A stretch of DNA of 64,000 nt from Branchiostoma floridae (Eukaryota; Chordata; Leptocardii; Amphioxiformes; Branchiostomatidae). The notes under the pieces were generated by a model. That model searched no databases, was not told where the DNA came from, and saw only the letters and a list, made by a program, of their open reading frames with translations. Positions 12,501-27,500 of the stretch are shown here, piece after piece. Within the stretch, counting starts at the first letter, position 1, and every line of letters starts with the position of its first letter. The position numbers and the translations under genes are program-made. The DNA lies in contig NC_049979.1 in the NCBI RefSeq assembly GCF_000003815.2, positions 27,705,222 to 27,769,221 of the forward strand, read 5' to 3'.

Positions 12501-15500
12501 ACTTTAATCTGCGAGCTAAAATACTCGTTCGTTCACTCATTGATTACATTCAATCATTCATTCATTCATTCATTCAATCATTCCTTTCCTCTACTTTAGG
12601 AGAGTGTGAAACGTTCCCTTTTGAAGTGTACTTTAATCTGCAAACTAAAATATTTGTTCCCATCCATCCATCCATCCATCCATCCATCCATCCATCCATC
12701 CATTCATTCATTCATTCCATAGCGCTGACCTAGAAAGTAAAATCAGAAAGATATTGAGACATACATGTAAACACAGATAGGCCTATATCATTACAGCCCT
12801 TTGATTACCATTCATTTCATGTTATGTACAATTTGATAGTACAGGTAAGTCTACAATATGATATTCATGACACATAGCTTGAATGCACAGCTAGCCTAAG
12901 GCTGACCCCCATCATCTATCTACATGTACTTACTATGCCGTAACTCCAACCAGCCTCAATCTTTTTCATGCACCAGAGGTCGTGAAGGTTCTCCGTCAAT
13001 TTTTCCCGTACAGACTCCACAAAGCCAGGCAGGGTGATCTGGGGAAGAAACAAATTCCCTACTGACCATATAGAATACAACACGATGTTTTCGATTTCAA
13101 TTGAAGCTTACCAGCCAAGCCACATGTCGGATCACTCAAAGGATCCGACCCGCAGAATGGTTGAGACTAAGGGTCGGATGCGGAGTACACCATGTTGCTT
13201 TCTATCTAATGTCATTCCCACCCAGTAAAAAAAACACATTCAAATACAAAATATAATAAGTTCTCAAAATGTAACAGAAGTCCTCAAAAAAAATTCCATC
13301 AACACCCAGATCTGGTATTCAAATTTTTGACTGAGGCTGACATAACGTGGGTTTGAATTGATGCAATACAACTTCTAAGCCTGTCCAATTCCATAGAATA
13401 GAGGACTGGTCCTGAACAGCTGTAAGACCATTATCCAGGCCCAGCTGTCACACAGAAAAAAGCATAAAATCCCAACTTTCCCCCAGAAGGTAACTCACAT
13501 GTGTAGTGTTGACAGGGTTAGGCACGAGTGGTTCATATTTCTCCAGTCCCTTGGAGCCGTGGATGTATCCCTCATCCACCCCTGCAAAGTGGAAGAGGGG
13601 TTCCACTACCAGCGGCTCGTTGGGCAGCAGAAGTTCATAAATCGGTGCATAGCCCTCTGGAGGAAGGTACTGTAAGTCACCGTGTGGCGAGCCAAACAGG
13701 AAACGGACACTGGAAACAGAAAAGAAAGACTCTTGTAATTAAGGTCGTGCCACCTCATAACTTCGCCAAATGGTATTTACTTTAATTTGCAACTGATGTA
13801 TACTAAAAGATTTTATCTTTTAAGATGTAGCAAGTAAGGTCCTCATCTACCTAAATATATATGTATGGTGATACGAAGGATGTTTAATACATGTAAGTTC
13901 TTTGTGTCCCCAAGAAACAAGTCAATAGTCACATGTATGAAATGAATGCACTTGTGAAGTATGAATTATCTGAATAAAAGTCTGTTGAATGTCGACTAAA
14001 ACTCAACCAATCGTGATAGTTACCTTCAGGAGACATCCTTTTGAAAAATTGGGTTTGGGTAAGTCAAATTTTTGGGTTAAAAATTACAGTTTAACTTTGA
14101 TTAAGAATTATGTGAAGTAATCATAGTACACAGAAAAGAAGAAAGTGAGAATGACATACACTACTTTTGTAGAGCAGCTGATGACTGGGAAGAAGAGACC
14201 AGGAGAGGAGTTGAAGTGCTCAAACATCCCCTGCACAGGGTTTCCGTTCATACGGAAGGAGATACAGGGCACTGTGAGGTCCAGGCAGCAGCTCACAATG
14301 TCTCCCTTTGTCAACATGTGGGGGTCGTACGACTGTACTCTCCTGGCACGTCCAGCTGTAAGATACATGTACATGCAAGTTAGACATGTCACTCAACTCT
14401 CATTCAGCTAGGTCTAACAGCTGTAAGACACATGTAGATGTACATGTAAGTTAAACGTGTAACTGAACCCTCATTCACCTAGGTCTATCCACACAGGTAA
14501 ATACATTACTTTAGGAAAAATGAATGCAGCACTATCACTTAAGGTTTTGTGCATGGTACAGGGTTGTCAACTAATAGACATCATTCGCTATGATTGGGGC
14601 TTAGAGCTCCTGGTGGTGCCCTTATGTGTAACAGCAAAGTCTGTGAAATAAAGTATTGACAGTGCACATACAAAGTGCACATAGGAACCATCTTCCAAAA
14701 GATATGCTTTGATGTATCACCAAAACCTTGAATGATATGACACTAACCGGGGACCGCATAGACTTTTTGCAGTTTATGATCCACTGCTGGGTCACGTATT
14801 ATATTAGCATAATGTGACTTCACATAATCATTGAAATGCTCATTTCCTGACAAAGACTTGAGTTGGACAGCCAAGATTAGGTCCAATTTTTGTGTTGGGA
14901 ATTACAGTTCCATTTTGATCCAAAATATGACGTTAACTATATTCCCCCAGACAAATTATTTAACGACAGGATCAGTACGTACCTGTCCACAGATGCATCC
15001 CATCAAACCCGTAGGAATGGAAGTCGTCTCCCACCCCGTTACTCCCCCAACCCTCGCCACCACCAGGGTAGGGGGAGAAACCACTGGAGTTGGCCCAGCC
15101 GACACGCAGGTGGGCGGGGATGGAGGTGTTCTGTTGTACCTCCTCCACAACAAGCTCATAGTACCACTTGGTGTAATGCACTCCACCATCCGCCAGCCCA
15201 ACATACAGGTTGGGCCGTATGCTGCAGAAAACAAAATATCATCATGTGATATACAGTATGTATCATTGTAGAAATTAGTATTACCATACACAATCAAAGC
15301 TGCCTAAGACATTTTCAAGCCAACCACCTGTCCAAAACAACTGATTTCCACCAATCCTCTGGGTGGTCTATGTGTGCCCACCCATAACTAACCAGGATGA
15401 TGCCCAGGCCATTGGAGATGTAGGCTAGTACGAATCTTTTGAATAGGTAAAATAGTTTGAGAGTTGAAGGATTTCTGAACTTATTTTCATGGCAGAGACA

Positions 15501-18500
15501 AGTACTGCCCACCTTTGGAAATTGTACCCATACATGTAGCTCTTTCTCAAAGAAATGTGCAAATTCCTATCACTATTCTTTACTTTATCACTGGATATGA
15601 GCCAAATTACAGGCAGAATCATTGCTCTTTCATTTTGCTACAACACTTAATGAATTGTTGTCATTTTTGAAAATGCACTTATTATAACAATGCAAGAAAG
15701 TATTACCACCCACTAAAAAGTGGTTGAAGACTGAGAAAACATGGAAAATTAAAATAATTATAGCCTAAAATGTAACAGTTCAGGTGCGAGAATGACTTGT
15801 TGGCTGATGAGGCCAGCTTGCCAGCCACTCATCCCCTCTGACAGATTAAGTCAGATCACCAAATAAGGTGGTTTAGGCCAGAAATTGTTGTTTTCATTTT
15901 TTTTACTTTGTCATAATCCAGCTTGCTGAACAAAAGTGAGTTTGCCTGATAAATAAGCTGATTTTACACCTAAAACCGCAATCATGTTCAACTTGGTGTC
16001 ATACATGTATCCATTCACGTCATGTCAATTCTCAGTGTTTTACCTGGTGACGTGATCTAGCAGTTTGGTCTGCAGCAGGATGTCCCTGCTGGGCAGCAGG
16101 TTGTCCACGATGAGGTTCTGGTTGGATCTAACAGCCACACCATTGCACACACACAGGGAACACAGGACATCCAGAACCTACAGGTACAGGCACAGCATGA
16201 ACAGTTAACACAATTGTCAAGATCTCAGGTTTATATGACCTTATCCAATTGATACCAAGACAGTTATGAAAATAAAGGCTGTCGCATACACACAACACTA
16301 ACGTCCGTCTCTAATCCTTAGAAATCCATTCAAAAATTAGATTCACAGCTAGATATGTGGGCACACAAAAGTGCACACCCTTGCAAACCTTGGACTTCTG
16401 AGCGACTTACCATGGACCATAGTTCTCTTTTCACCCGCAGTAAGTCCAATGGTCTGAAAATGGACTTACTCAGGGAGGATTGAAGATGGACTCAATCCCT
16501 GTAATTGGTGTGAAGGACCTACTCTAGATAATAGTCCACCAAAACAAACAGCTCTCAAAAATGGTGAAACGTGGTGGACTGGGAGTGACTCCCCCTCTGG
16601 TACAAGTTTACCTACATGTACAGTCTCTTTGAGGTCCCAGATTTGCAAGCGCAATGCACAAAGTATTTTGAGCCCTAACAGGCTATAACCATGTGCAGTA
16701 AACAAGACAATTCTGCTCACCTTGTGGTTTCTGCCGTGCTTCTCAATGAGAGAGATGATGACTTTGATGTGCTGTTCCTTGACCATGTTCAGAGCATCAG
16801 GACTCTCAATGAGCACACAGTGCAGCACGTCCAGGATACCGGTGGAGGCCGACTGACTCTCCAGCTTGCTCACCAGCCAGCCCAGGGACTTGGCAAACTT
16901 GGTACAGTTGCTCCTGTTCCCTCGGATCATGCAGGCTAGAGGGAAACAAATTTAAGTTTACTCGACTTTAAAAACAAAAAGGAAAGTAAAAGGTAGTCCC
17001 AAAGCCTTTTAGAGGCCATACTATTAGGGGAAGTGGTTGTTCTCTACTTTGGCCCCAATAAAAAAGTTGGGGTGGGGGGTGCTTGGTTTATTTTTACACT
17101 ATGATTTTTAACTTTTTTTAGTATACCAGCAATATATGACCCTTAAAATGCAGGAAACAGTATTTAAAAGGATCAAGATTTAAAAATGTTCCCGGGGGAG
17201 TATACGCTCCTATGATTGTTGCACCTTCAGCGTTCAACATGGTGAAAATTCTGTCAGTAATTTCCCTCTCCCGTTAAAAAAATGTCCTCTTATTCCCTTG
17301 CAGATATCCTTTATTTTCAAAAAAAGTTTCAAAGCTTTATTTCAATAAATAATACATTAAACAAACAAGTGGTATAAACATTAACAACAAAGATAATAAA
17401 AGGACAGTTATACAAGGATGGTTACAATGGGTAGATGGGCTAAGACAGACAGATTGTATTGAGTATAGACTTTGTTTCAAGAAACAATTTGTGAAAAAAA
17501 GTAGATATCCTTTATACTACATACACATATAAAAGACCTATGACAGTCTTACCCAGTAATTGGTACAAAGAGTCCACAATTCCCTCATAAGCCAGTCCAG
17601 CCTGCTCCCCAGCCACTTGGGCAAACAAACGAGCGCTCTTGAACTCTGACAGCTTGTCGATGACATTACACACCATCTCTATCATACCCTGTCAGACACA
17701 AACATCGTGAGAAGGTAGAGTAGTACATGTATACATGATAGGAACTACAGACAGTAACTATGAAATACATACTATACAATACTGTATATCTTTACATATA
17801 TACTTCATTGTACATTTGTACATGCCATGACCATTGTGTACAATCATGTACATTTTATTCACTTTTTTGCAAGCATTCTTTGTACAAATCTACCTTGGTT
17901 GGCAATTGCACAATTGCAGATTATTAAAATCTAAATAGTAAATTCATGATAAAATAAGTACAGGCATATATGGTATTGTGACAAAAATATTTAAGTTCAT
18001 GATTGGATACCTCCTCCTGAAACAGATCCTGACGGTTTCTCACAGTTTTCAGCTTCAACTGCTTCTCTTCATGAGCTGATAGAAATAAATACAGAATGAT
18101 GCATAATTTTAAACAACACGGTGTATACGAGCGATCGTGATGATGTCACGGTGACGCAGTGGTAGGCAAAAAGCAGGTGTTTGGCAAAAGGTTGATTTAC
18201 ATATTAACCAGTAATTTGAGCCGCTAATTTGAATGTCAATTTTTTATCCAATCTACTGACGTCCTGGTAGGCAACAACCATCCAATACCCAGCGATCGCT
18301 CGTATTCTATATCACTCAAGGTACCAGACCAACTAAGATGCCGTGATGGCCACGGGAGGGCTGGGGTCAAGGGTGATGCAAAATACAGTGTGTTGCATTT
18401 TAAATGGAAAAGCACAAATTTCAGTAGAAAATGTGCCAGAAGGTAAGAAACTTTGGTGTCCTATAACTAAAAAAAGTCAATTCCAATGTCCAATATCCAA

Positions 18501-21500
18501 TGTTCAAATTTTCATTCATAGCTTTGGGATAATGACAGCTCAGAGATGGTATTCAACCGGTTTTGACTTTATTCGTCTTTCTCAAGAATCAATGTTCAAA
18601 TTTTCATTGAACACACAGCACATTCTAATTATTTGATAGGAGCCTGTGTGATATCAGCCATTTTCACGGCCCAGATATGACATTAAAGTGAAGGCTACAT
18701 GACATTCTATGCTTTGAGAAGTTTGACCAAACTGTATTCTATCTAAGTGGATTATCCAGAAAACTACATGATACTTGAGAGAACAAAGAAATGAATACGG
18801 CAGCAGATGGTGATCCAAGACTAGTAATCACTTAACATACTACAAACTATTTTGTGGCTATCTTTCTTGTTATTTAGCCATACATACTTTCATTTTCCGC
18901 TGGCTGAGCGAAGTACTTGATGAGATCTGCAATGACAGCCATGATGGCGTCCACTTCCAGCTTCATCTTCTGCCCCTTGGACAGGACGGACAGGTAGGCC
19001 AGGTCACTGGAACACCAACACAAACTGTCAGGCACTGTACTCAGGAACATCTCAGAACAGTCATATTCACTAGTATCTATAATATAAACATAGAATACAA
19101 CATGGTGCGCAGCGTTTCACCCCAGGTACCAGCCCGACCGCCAGTACTGTAGCATCATCTGATGGCTGTAGCCCCTTCTGACCGTTGGAGGATTGGGACC
19201 GAGGATGATACGGAATAAAACATGCTGTACTCTTTTCATGTCATACCTACTTAGAAAAAGCACAAATTTTAATTGCACCAGAAATTAAGCAACATCAATT
19301 CCAACATCCAAATATAGATCTTTAGTTTCTCGCAGAAGTGCAAGCAGTGCACACAAAGTGGGTTCAATCATTTCGATGGAAGGCCATATTTTGTAATACT
19401 ACATGTGTAGTATACAATTTTGAAGCCTGGGATATACCGTAAAATATGGACTGGTGTGGAATACCCTTATTGACCAGTATACCAGCCCAGGTATGACATA
19501 CTTTTATGATCTATTATGAACAGTGTTGTCTTATGCAAAGTTTCTTTTCAAGTTTGTTAATTTTGAGTAAGGAGATTGACATACAAAGAATTGTTTATTG
19601 TTACGATTATCTTTCATTTTTTCACATAATAACGCCAAGAACTACAAAAATATAATTAGACAACTTTGGAGTTGGCCCTCAAGTGACACTATGTGTATAC
19701 TACACGGTGGATAGTGCAAACTACTCACCTCTGCACACTTTGTATTGAACACCTTGGTCCCATTGCTTTCTCAAGGTGAACAAACCACCTAACTCATGAA
19801 AGAGGCAGACCTTTTGTATAGGAGCAGGCAGGGTGCATGTATAGATATGCACCCTTACCGCTCACAGGGGAGGGGGATATCTTTTAAGCGCTAATGTTGT
19901 GTTATCATTTTAGATCATAAATTTGCTTAGTTTGTTACATAGAAGTCTACTAGTGATATAGTAGAAATATCTTTCTTCAAGGAAATGGTTAGACTTGTAA
20001 TCAATAAGTGGCTTTGCTCCATCAGGAAACTAGGTGAATACCAGAATGACCTCAACACTTGTCAGCAATAATAAAGGTTTAATAAGGTAGAGCATTTGAT
20101 TCTCAGACTGCTGAACAATGCTTTTTTGTTAGCTAGTAATGCAATGATATGGCTACAGCTCATGTTTTAGCCAAGAACACTGGGTCACTCCTACTATTCC
20201 CATTAGGTGTGCTAGCAATACTAACAAAGTATCATTAAAAAAAACTAGAAGCACACTAGAAGCTATATATGTACATTATATATTAAACAATGGCAACACA
20301 AAGATGTCAACTTGTCTTTTCTTGCTACTCTCAGTGTGTGAATAAAAAATGAATCAAATACTGAAAATCAGGAAATTCATCTGATTGCATGTGGTTTTGT
20401 GTATGTCTTTTATCACCATATATAAAATAAATCTTTACTGAAAATCAGGAAATACTAATGTACAATAATCTGATTGCATGTGGTCTTGCATCATGTCTTT
20501 TATCACCAAGTATGAAATGAATCTATTACTGAAAATACATCTGACTATATATGGGGTTGTTTACGTACATGGTAAACTTGTCAAAGATGCTGGTGGACTT
20601 CCTGACGATCCTGGCGGCCTGTGCCTCCTCAGGCAGGGCCCTCTGCAGGGACATGCTGTCGTCCATGTGGCCCTCCACAGACACGATGGCCCGCCTGGTG
20701 GCTACAAGCTGAGTCCTCTTGCCACTAGCTGCCTATTAGACAAAGGCACAAACAGTATTGGATTTTTTTTTTACAGATAAAACAGGGACAGGTAATGTCA
20801 CTACACTGAGGCCTGTGTATAACTGACTCTTGTCAATAGGTAATCAACATCATCAGTCTCAAGATGAGAGAACTCAAACATGAGATCAGACTTAATCGTG
20901 CTGAAGAAGACCAGAGTGCATCTTAAAAGTTTCCCCTAAGTAGCAACTCTTTGCTGTGTGTAATTGTTCAAATTTTTACATATTGGATTAACTGGACATT
21001 CCTATCAGATGTATTACACAAGAGTCAGTTGTTTTGAAATGTGGTCAGCCAATAGAACATTGCACACCTTTCTAAGGAAACAACAACTGATAAACAATTA
21101 ATGCCAGGCAGCACCCAGGGTACTGACAACAATTAAAAGAACAGAATCCTTTTCCCTCCAATTATATTTGTACACCAATATTTACATTCAATCAGCCACA
21201 TCTGTATTTATTCCAAAATGACGTCTACCCCATTTCAGGTTGCTTGTTTGCTTGTTGAACCTACCTGATAAGACAGCCAGTATCCCGTGTCCACATGCTG
21301 GATGAAGACAAGAGACTCTCCATACTTGATCTGGGGTGTGCCCATTCCCATAATCCTCTTGTCCCAGGTTTTCTTGTCATCCTGGAATAAGGAAAAATGA
21401 AGAAAGAAGCATTATGCACAGAACTTACTTGATATCAAAGGCTTTTATCATCATAATATATTTTCTTGCTGTTGCCAGTACTACAGCCAGTCTGGTCTTC

Positions 21501-24500
21501 GCGCTGGCCTCAAACAGGTCCCAATATAGGTATTGGTGATATCAAAAATTGTTATGTTGACCCAACCAAAATGACCAGCACACCCTTCTACATACTGCCA
21601 TGATTGGTGAAGTCTTGTAGGCGTGTGAGACCTACAACATGAGAATCAATGGGCACTGGGTGTACATTCTCTAACTTATGCATAGGTGCTGACCTTGGTG
21701 CTGAATGAAGAGCTGCACTTATTTCCATTTCACGCATTGTACTAATGATCACTCAATTGGCGGCTACGAACAAATGATTAGCCATTGAACTAGAGTACCA
21801 TGCAGAGCCTCATAGTAATCATTTCTATTTGTGACTATCATTCACTACAGAAATGTTATTAAAAAAAATTCTCACCTTTGTCCTTTTCATACAAAACGAG
21901 CCGGACTTAGCGTCACACTGATCCTTTGGTACTATAACAACTAAGCGGTTGTCTTTGATGGTCAGGTACTTCCCTGCAATTTTGAAATAATGACATCACT
22001 TAATAGACTGTCTTTCTGTTAGCTCAGCTCAAACCATGAACAAGGCTAAAAAAGCTAAGAATGAGAATCTGATCAAACATAACAGTAATCGACCTATCCC
22101 ATAACCCTGCCCACCTCCCTCAAAAAATAGAAATGCAAAAATTTGACAGACATCTAGTCATTCTCTCATTGGTCAAACCATTAATTGCCATGCTATCATT
22201 GGTTGAACTGGTTGAAGTAATTGCAATGGATAGTCAGAATTGGTTTATTGAGAACAGCAACATCTTAATGGATTTACTTTTAAACACTGTTATTTGTTTC
22301 TATACTCCTATTTGCTACCATGGTAATCTGTACCCACACAGCATATGTAAGTTTTCTGATCTGACAGAACTGTGAAAAACATTGCCATACCTGAAGTTAC
22401 ATGACGTAGCCTGAATTGTTGACCCCAGTCAATATGTTGGGAGCTCCATCTGCGGGAAACATTTGCAAGATCTTAAACCAATGTAATGCAAATATGGGAG
22501 CTAGACAAAGGACCAGAATAGTATATCTCGGCATACATATACAGTAAGTACTTGTCTTGGCCCTAGAGAGATCCATGACTTTGTATTGTATACATCAGAA
22601 ATCTGTATGTGAACATGAACAGTTGCCAAAATTTGGAATTCACAACTACTATTCCAGGCAAACAATTTCACGTCAACCAAAGAATTATGTTCATGAATGA
22701 TAACCAATTCTGTAACCACATTGTAGTCATAAACTGAGACTGCTTAATTCAATAAGAGGTACTTGGGGAATTCAGTAGATTAATGAAGGCTTTTATGTGC
22801 ATGCGGGACTAGTGAGGACTCACATGCAGTTTTTACTTCCTAAAATTATCATCTATTGAAAAACAGGATCCCCCCTCTGGATTCTGGGGCACCTTTATAA
22901 TCTACTAAGGGTGAGAAGTCAAGACGAAAATGTATAAGAGAAAAAGCCAAGGAATTAGAACTTACTTGGTCCTCAAAAGCTCTATCCTCCATAGTGACCT
23001 TGCATGGTCTATAACCTCCCCAAGCTCGTAATGTACTGGCCTGTAAAGTCATTCAACATGTTGAAGGTTTGGACAAAGGCACAAGCTACTAACAAATAGT
23101 CACATATATACAGTATATATAAAGACAGTAAATGTTACTTGACTTGATTGATTCTAACAGAAAAAGTTGGAGTAATGAAAGGAAGCATGTTATACAAATA
23201 AAGCGAATGCAAAGCGTGACATTGAGTATGAATCATGAAGACATCTTTAACGTTGAGGAAATTAAAAGGAAATTGAATTGACAGAAAGTACTGGTGGTGT
23301 TATTGTACCTTGCATCTTCCTCGTCTTTCCCCACCACTAGAGGCACTGTCATACACTCATCCATCCTCAGAAACCTTAACACATCTCCACCATCCAAGAA
23401 CCCTGTCAAAAAATGCACATTTCAGTCAAGCACATTTGAAAAAAGGAGTGACAATGTATTTGAGACAGTCAAAATGGCAATGAAAAGTAAAATCTAAGGT
23501 CCGATGATAAAGGTTAGACATCTAGGTAATAAGATACCGGTAACAGTTACTCAAGCAACTGGACAGATAAATTTATCACAATGGAGCTACACTAGGCCAC
23601 ATGTTAACACCACTATCAGTACATCAAACATAGTTCCGACTATGGACTGTCAATTTTTAACAGATAGTTGCCAAGTTGAGTATCTTCATCTCTGTGTCAA
23701 CATAGATCATTTAGACAATTCTTTCACTCATTCTGACACACTTGTAGAACAACCTTCCTTGCAATGATTCTGGACACCCCTTACCTTGTGCTGGGTCAGC
23801 CCCAGCACTGGCGGGTACAACTGACCACAAGGTGGGCTGGAATGCTGCTTGGACACCAAAGCCGCCATTGAAGGTAACATGCTGGTGGGCAACACAAGCA
23901 CTTTGCGTAAGAACACAATCGTACAAACTACTACATTGTTGTAGGGATTCAGCTAAGTTGCATACAGAAAGATATTAGTAAGTATTGTGCAGAATTGTGG
24001 TATGGTCCATTCTGCCATTGTCACAGCAGCATTAGCTGCTGATAGCTTTAATCTATATATGTATTTTCTTAGTAAAACCTCACAACTTCCACATACATGT
24101 AGATCCTGACATCCATTCTGTTTTCCTGACTAAGGGTAAAGTACATGGTATAGTTTGACACAAAGCTCCATAATACTTAAGGAGGCATCTCACTGTTCTG
24201 CACATGTTGGCAACAGTTTGCAAAAGACATTTGCTGACAGTCACCAACATTTGCCAATTGATCGCCTGAAAAGGCAATTTTTTGCAAATGGTAAAATGTT
24301 GCGAATCGTTTTGAAACTACTCACCAACAGGCAAGATCACTACTAAATCATTGTGCATTGGTTTTTAATTCAATGGGAACACTGCGGTTTCTGATTATTG
24401 GATTAAGGAATCTTGTATCTAATTTGCTGGCAAAACTGAGGATGTGAAATTCCAGATGCAGCCATTTGTTTGTAGAGGTCACATATTCTATCTGTGTGCT

Positions 24501-27500
24501 GCACGTCAGTGCAACCACTAGCAAAAATGGCGAAAAATTTGCAAAGTTGAAGAAATAATTTGTCACCAACAGGCGTAGCCCATTGAGGTGCTTTAGCAGA
24601 CTCTGAGAACTGAGCAGCTACTTTTCAGCTCTCATATGAAAACTGCTTATACCTACAGTTCTTAGGATGCACATGGGGCAATTGCTGTCGTATCAAAGTC
24701 ACTTGAGTTAGCACCAAATGGCAGCCGCTCCAGACCCTTGCAATCTAGCCCCATCTATGGTAAGCTCCTCGCAGTTCAGTCCCTGGCTACAAAGAGAGAG
24801 TATTTGTAGTTGGCCCACCCAATAACAACAGCATGACATGTACTTACGAGATATCTCTCTGAGGACACACTCATGAGAATGAGGTCATCTCCGACCCTGA
24901 CCTTCTCCCCTTCAGACCTTTGCTTGGACGCAGGTTTGATAATCCACCAGCATGCCTCACCTGTAATCACACAGTTACAAAGGTAGTAATGTCAGGCTCA
25001 TCAAATTCCTTAAATATATACAAGATGTTGTATTCAGGCTATTAGCCAGGTATGTATCCAGGGGTCATTTAGACGTGCTTTTCTTAAAATAACAAGACAT
25101 TGGAAGCACTAGATGCCCTTACACTGGGAAGCAGGTCCTCTGATAAGCATGAAATTCTGATTGACCAGGGATGCCACTAGGTCATTTGTGGTCACAGTCA
25201 CAGTAATATTGCCCTTGAGGATACCTTAGAAAGCACTATTTTTACTTAAAATTCTCGAAAACTCTACAACATGGAAGGTGGATACCCTCAGGCCCCCCTA
25301 CAACAGTGGCACCTATATCACTAATATTGCGACTCACCAAGTAATTTGGAACCCCTATGATAAAATCCTAGCTAATAGCCTGGTTGTATTTCATTCAATG
25401 CCTAATCTGGGCTTATTTATCACATAATTGATACATGTATGTCTCTACCTCATATTATGCACAACTAAGCTTACAATATGCATCACTCAATCCTGGTTGC
25501 ACTATGGCTTCAGAGTGTCAACATAGAACACAGTTTACATCACACACTGTCCTTGGTGCTGAATCAACAACTGCTGCTAACATTATTGACTACACTATCA
25601 TAGCTACAAGAATCACCTTTCATTAAGACATTCCATTACAACTACTACCTTCCAGTATGTTCTACATTTAGAGCCCCAACAGAGAACACATTTAACATTA
25701 CATACTGTCCTTGGTTGTGAACTCACAGCTGCTACCATAATTGACTACAATGTCGTAGCTACAAGAATCACCTTTCATTATCAGATTCTATTACAACTAC
25801 ATGTACTACCTTCCAGTACCTTCTACATGCAAATCTCCCTATCGACCTTCAAGACAGCACAGCCAAGGAAATATGTTTCTTTTACTGTGGACTTAATGTC
25901 TTAAGTATAATTGAACCTCCCGTATGGTCAGCCCCTTAGAAGGCCATCAGAAGCAAAGTGCAGTATGAGAGTATGGTGGTTCAATAGATATTTGCCACTG
26001 ACTCCATCACAGTTATTGTAGGAGGCTGATTGCATACATGCAACAATGATTATATCTCTGTAGGTCACATGCTGCTTATCACTTATCTGTTTTTTACAAC
26101 TAACTGCTAGTGAAGAACAAAGTGGGGATCGATTCAAAACAGTCAATTAGGCCCTGAATACACGCCACATTCATTAAAACTTGGCAGACTTTCTACCAAC
26201 TAAAATAAACAAAAATTAAGTGTTTGCAAACATCATAACGTGCCAAGTTTTTATTTCCCTTCTTTTATTTGAAAGTAGTCCAAGTTGAAAACCTCTAATT
26301 TATAAAACATATTGCATATATTGCTCTGAATTCAACTGGCAACATTGTAGCAGCTGTAAAAGAGATTCAGATACAGAAATATGCATGTGACCTGAAGAGA
26401 GATGTATTATCATAGCACATGACTTTTTGTCAGCCCCTACAGTAAGTGTGTGACAGGGGATTTGCTCTTTGCTTCTGGCAGACATCCAAGGGGCAGCCAA
26501 CATTAAATCAACTGTCACTCATATAAATCGGAAAAAAAAAATTAGACATTTTCAGAAGGTATGTGCCGATACCCTTGTGCCAAAGTCAACTCTTTTTATA
26601 AAAAAAATGAGCTTTCTATAACAAAAAGAAGGATTTACATTTGACTGAATGTCCTTACAATGATATCAGCATTTTTTGGGGGGGGGGCTAAGTTATCTTA
26701 CTGATGCTGTAATGGTTTGCTGAAAAAAATCTAATGTATGGTTGCCAAATGTGCCGGATATGCAGGTCATATGCAGATGGTCGATAGTTTTCTACAGGAT
26801 ACTTAATGTCTGTGTCTATGGGGAAATTTCAAGGGATTTAGAAAAAGTGGAAGTATTGGGTAGGTGGTAACCAATTTGAACTAGATTTGCTGAAAAAAAT
26901 CATTTGCAAAATGTAAAAAAAAAAGCAGGGCTGTCTCCAGGACCCATCCATCCATCCTGGGGTGGAAAATTGCTAGTTAGGATATGGAACAAACATTTAC
27001 CCCATCCGTCCCCAAAATCTCAGCTGCATGATATGAAACTGATGAAACGGGTATTTTTGTAAGCTTTGAATGACAGATTTAACCAGGAAAACTGACAACA
27101 TGGGCCCTCAAACAATGAGCGGGACGGCAATGAATTTAAAGCTGAACACAGCCCTGAAAAACGGTTTCATTGATATTTTCTTCTTGACACACCATCCCTA
27201 GTGCTTGGAAAGCAAGAGAGCTTTAATGCACAATATTGCTAAAATGCAATGAAAGTGGCCCTCATCTGGCTCTCTCTCTCATCTCTCTCAAACAAGATCA
27301 CGATCTGTGACACATGCTCAAAATGAGAGATACTTCACCTTCAGCCACATGTCTAATCATGCTTCCTCTAATAAGGTGAGAGTGATTTTGAACCAGTTTA
27401 GCTCACTGAAGAGCTATTCTTCAACTGACAATAATGACAGATGCTATGTGTAGTATTTACAGGTTCATTGTACCTGGGGAATTCTACCAGCTCTTTTTAA

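Noticed and set aside
16411-16453. Possible extra RyR exon with AG and GTAAGT borders between exons 18 and 19
   Set aside because: 43 nt would break the frame between two phase-0 borders, and vertebrate RyR joins HGRNHK directly to VLDVLC.
22849-23052. Open frame through RyR exon 10 reading [13 protein letters not shown]
   Set aside because: The neighbouring frame gives HARSLWRIE, the conserved RyR sequence, and fits the phases of exons 9 and 11.
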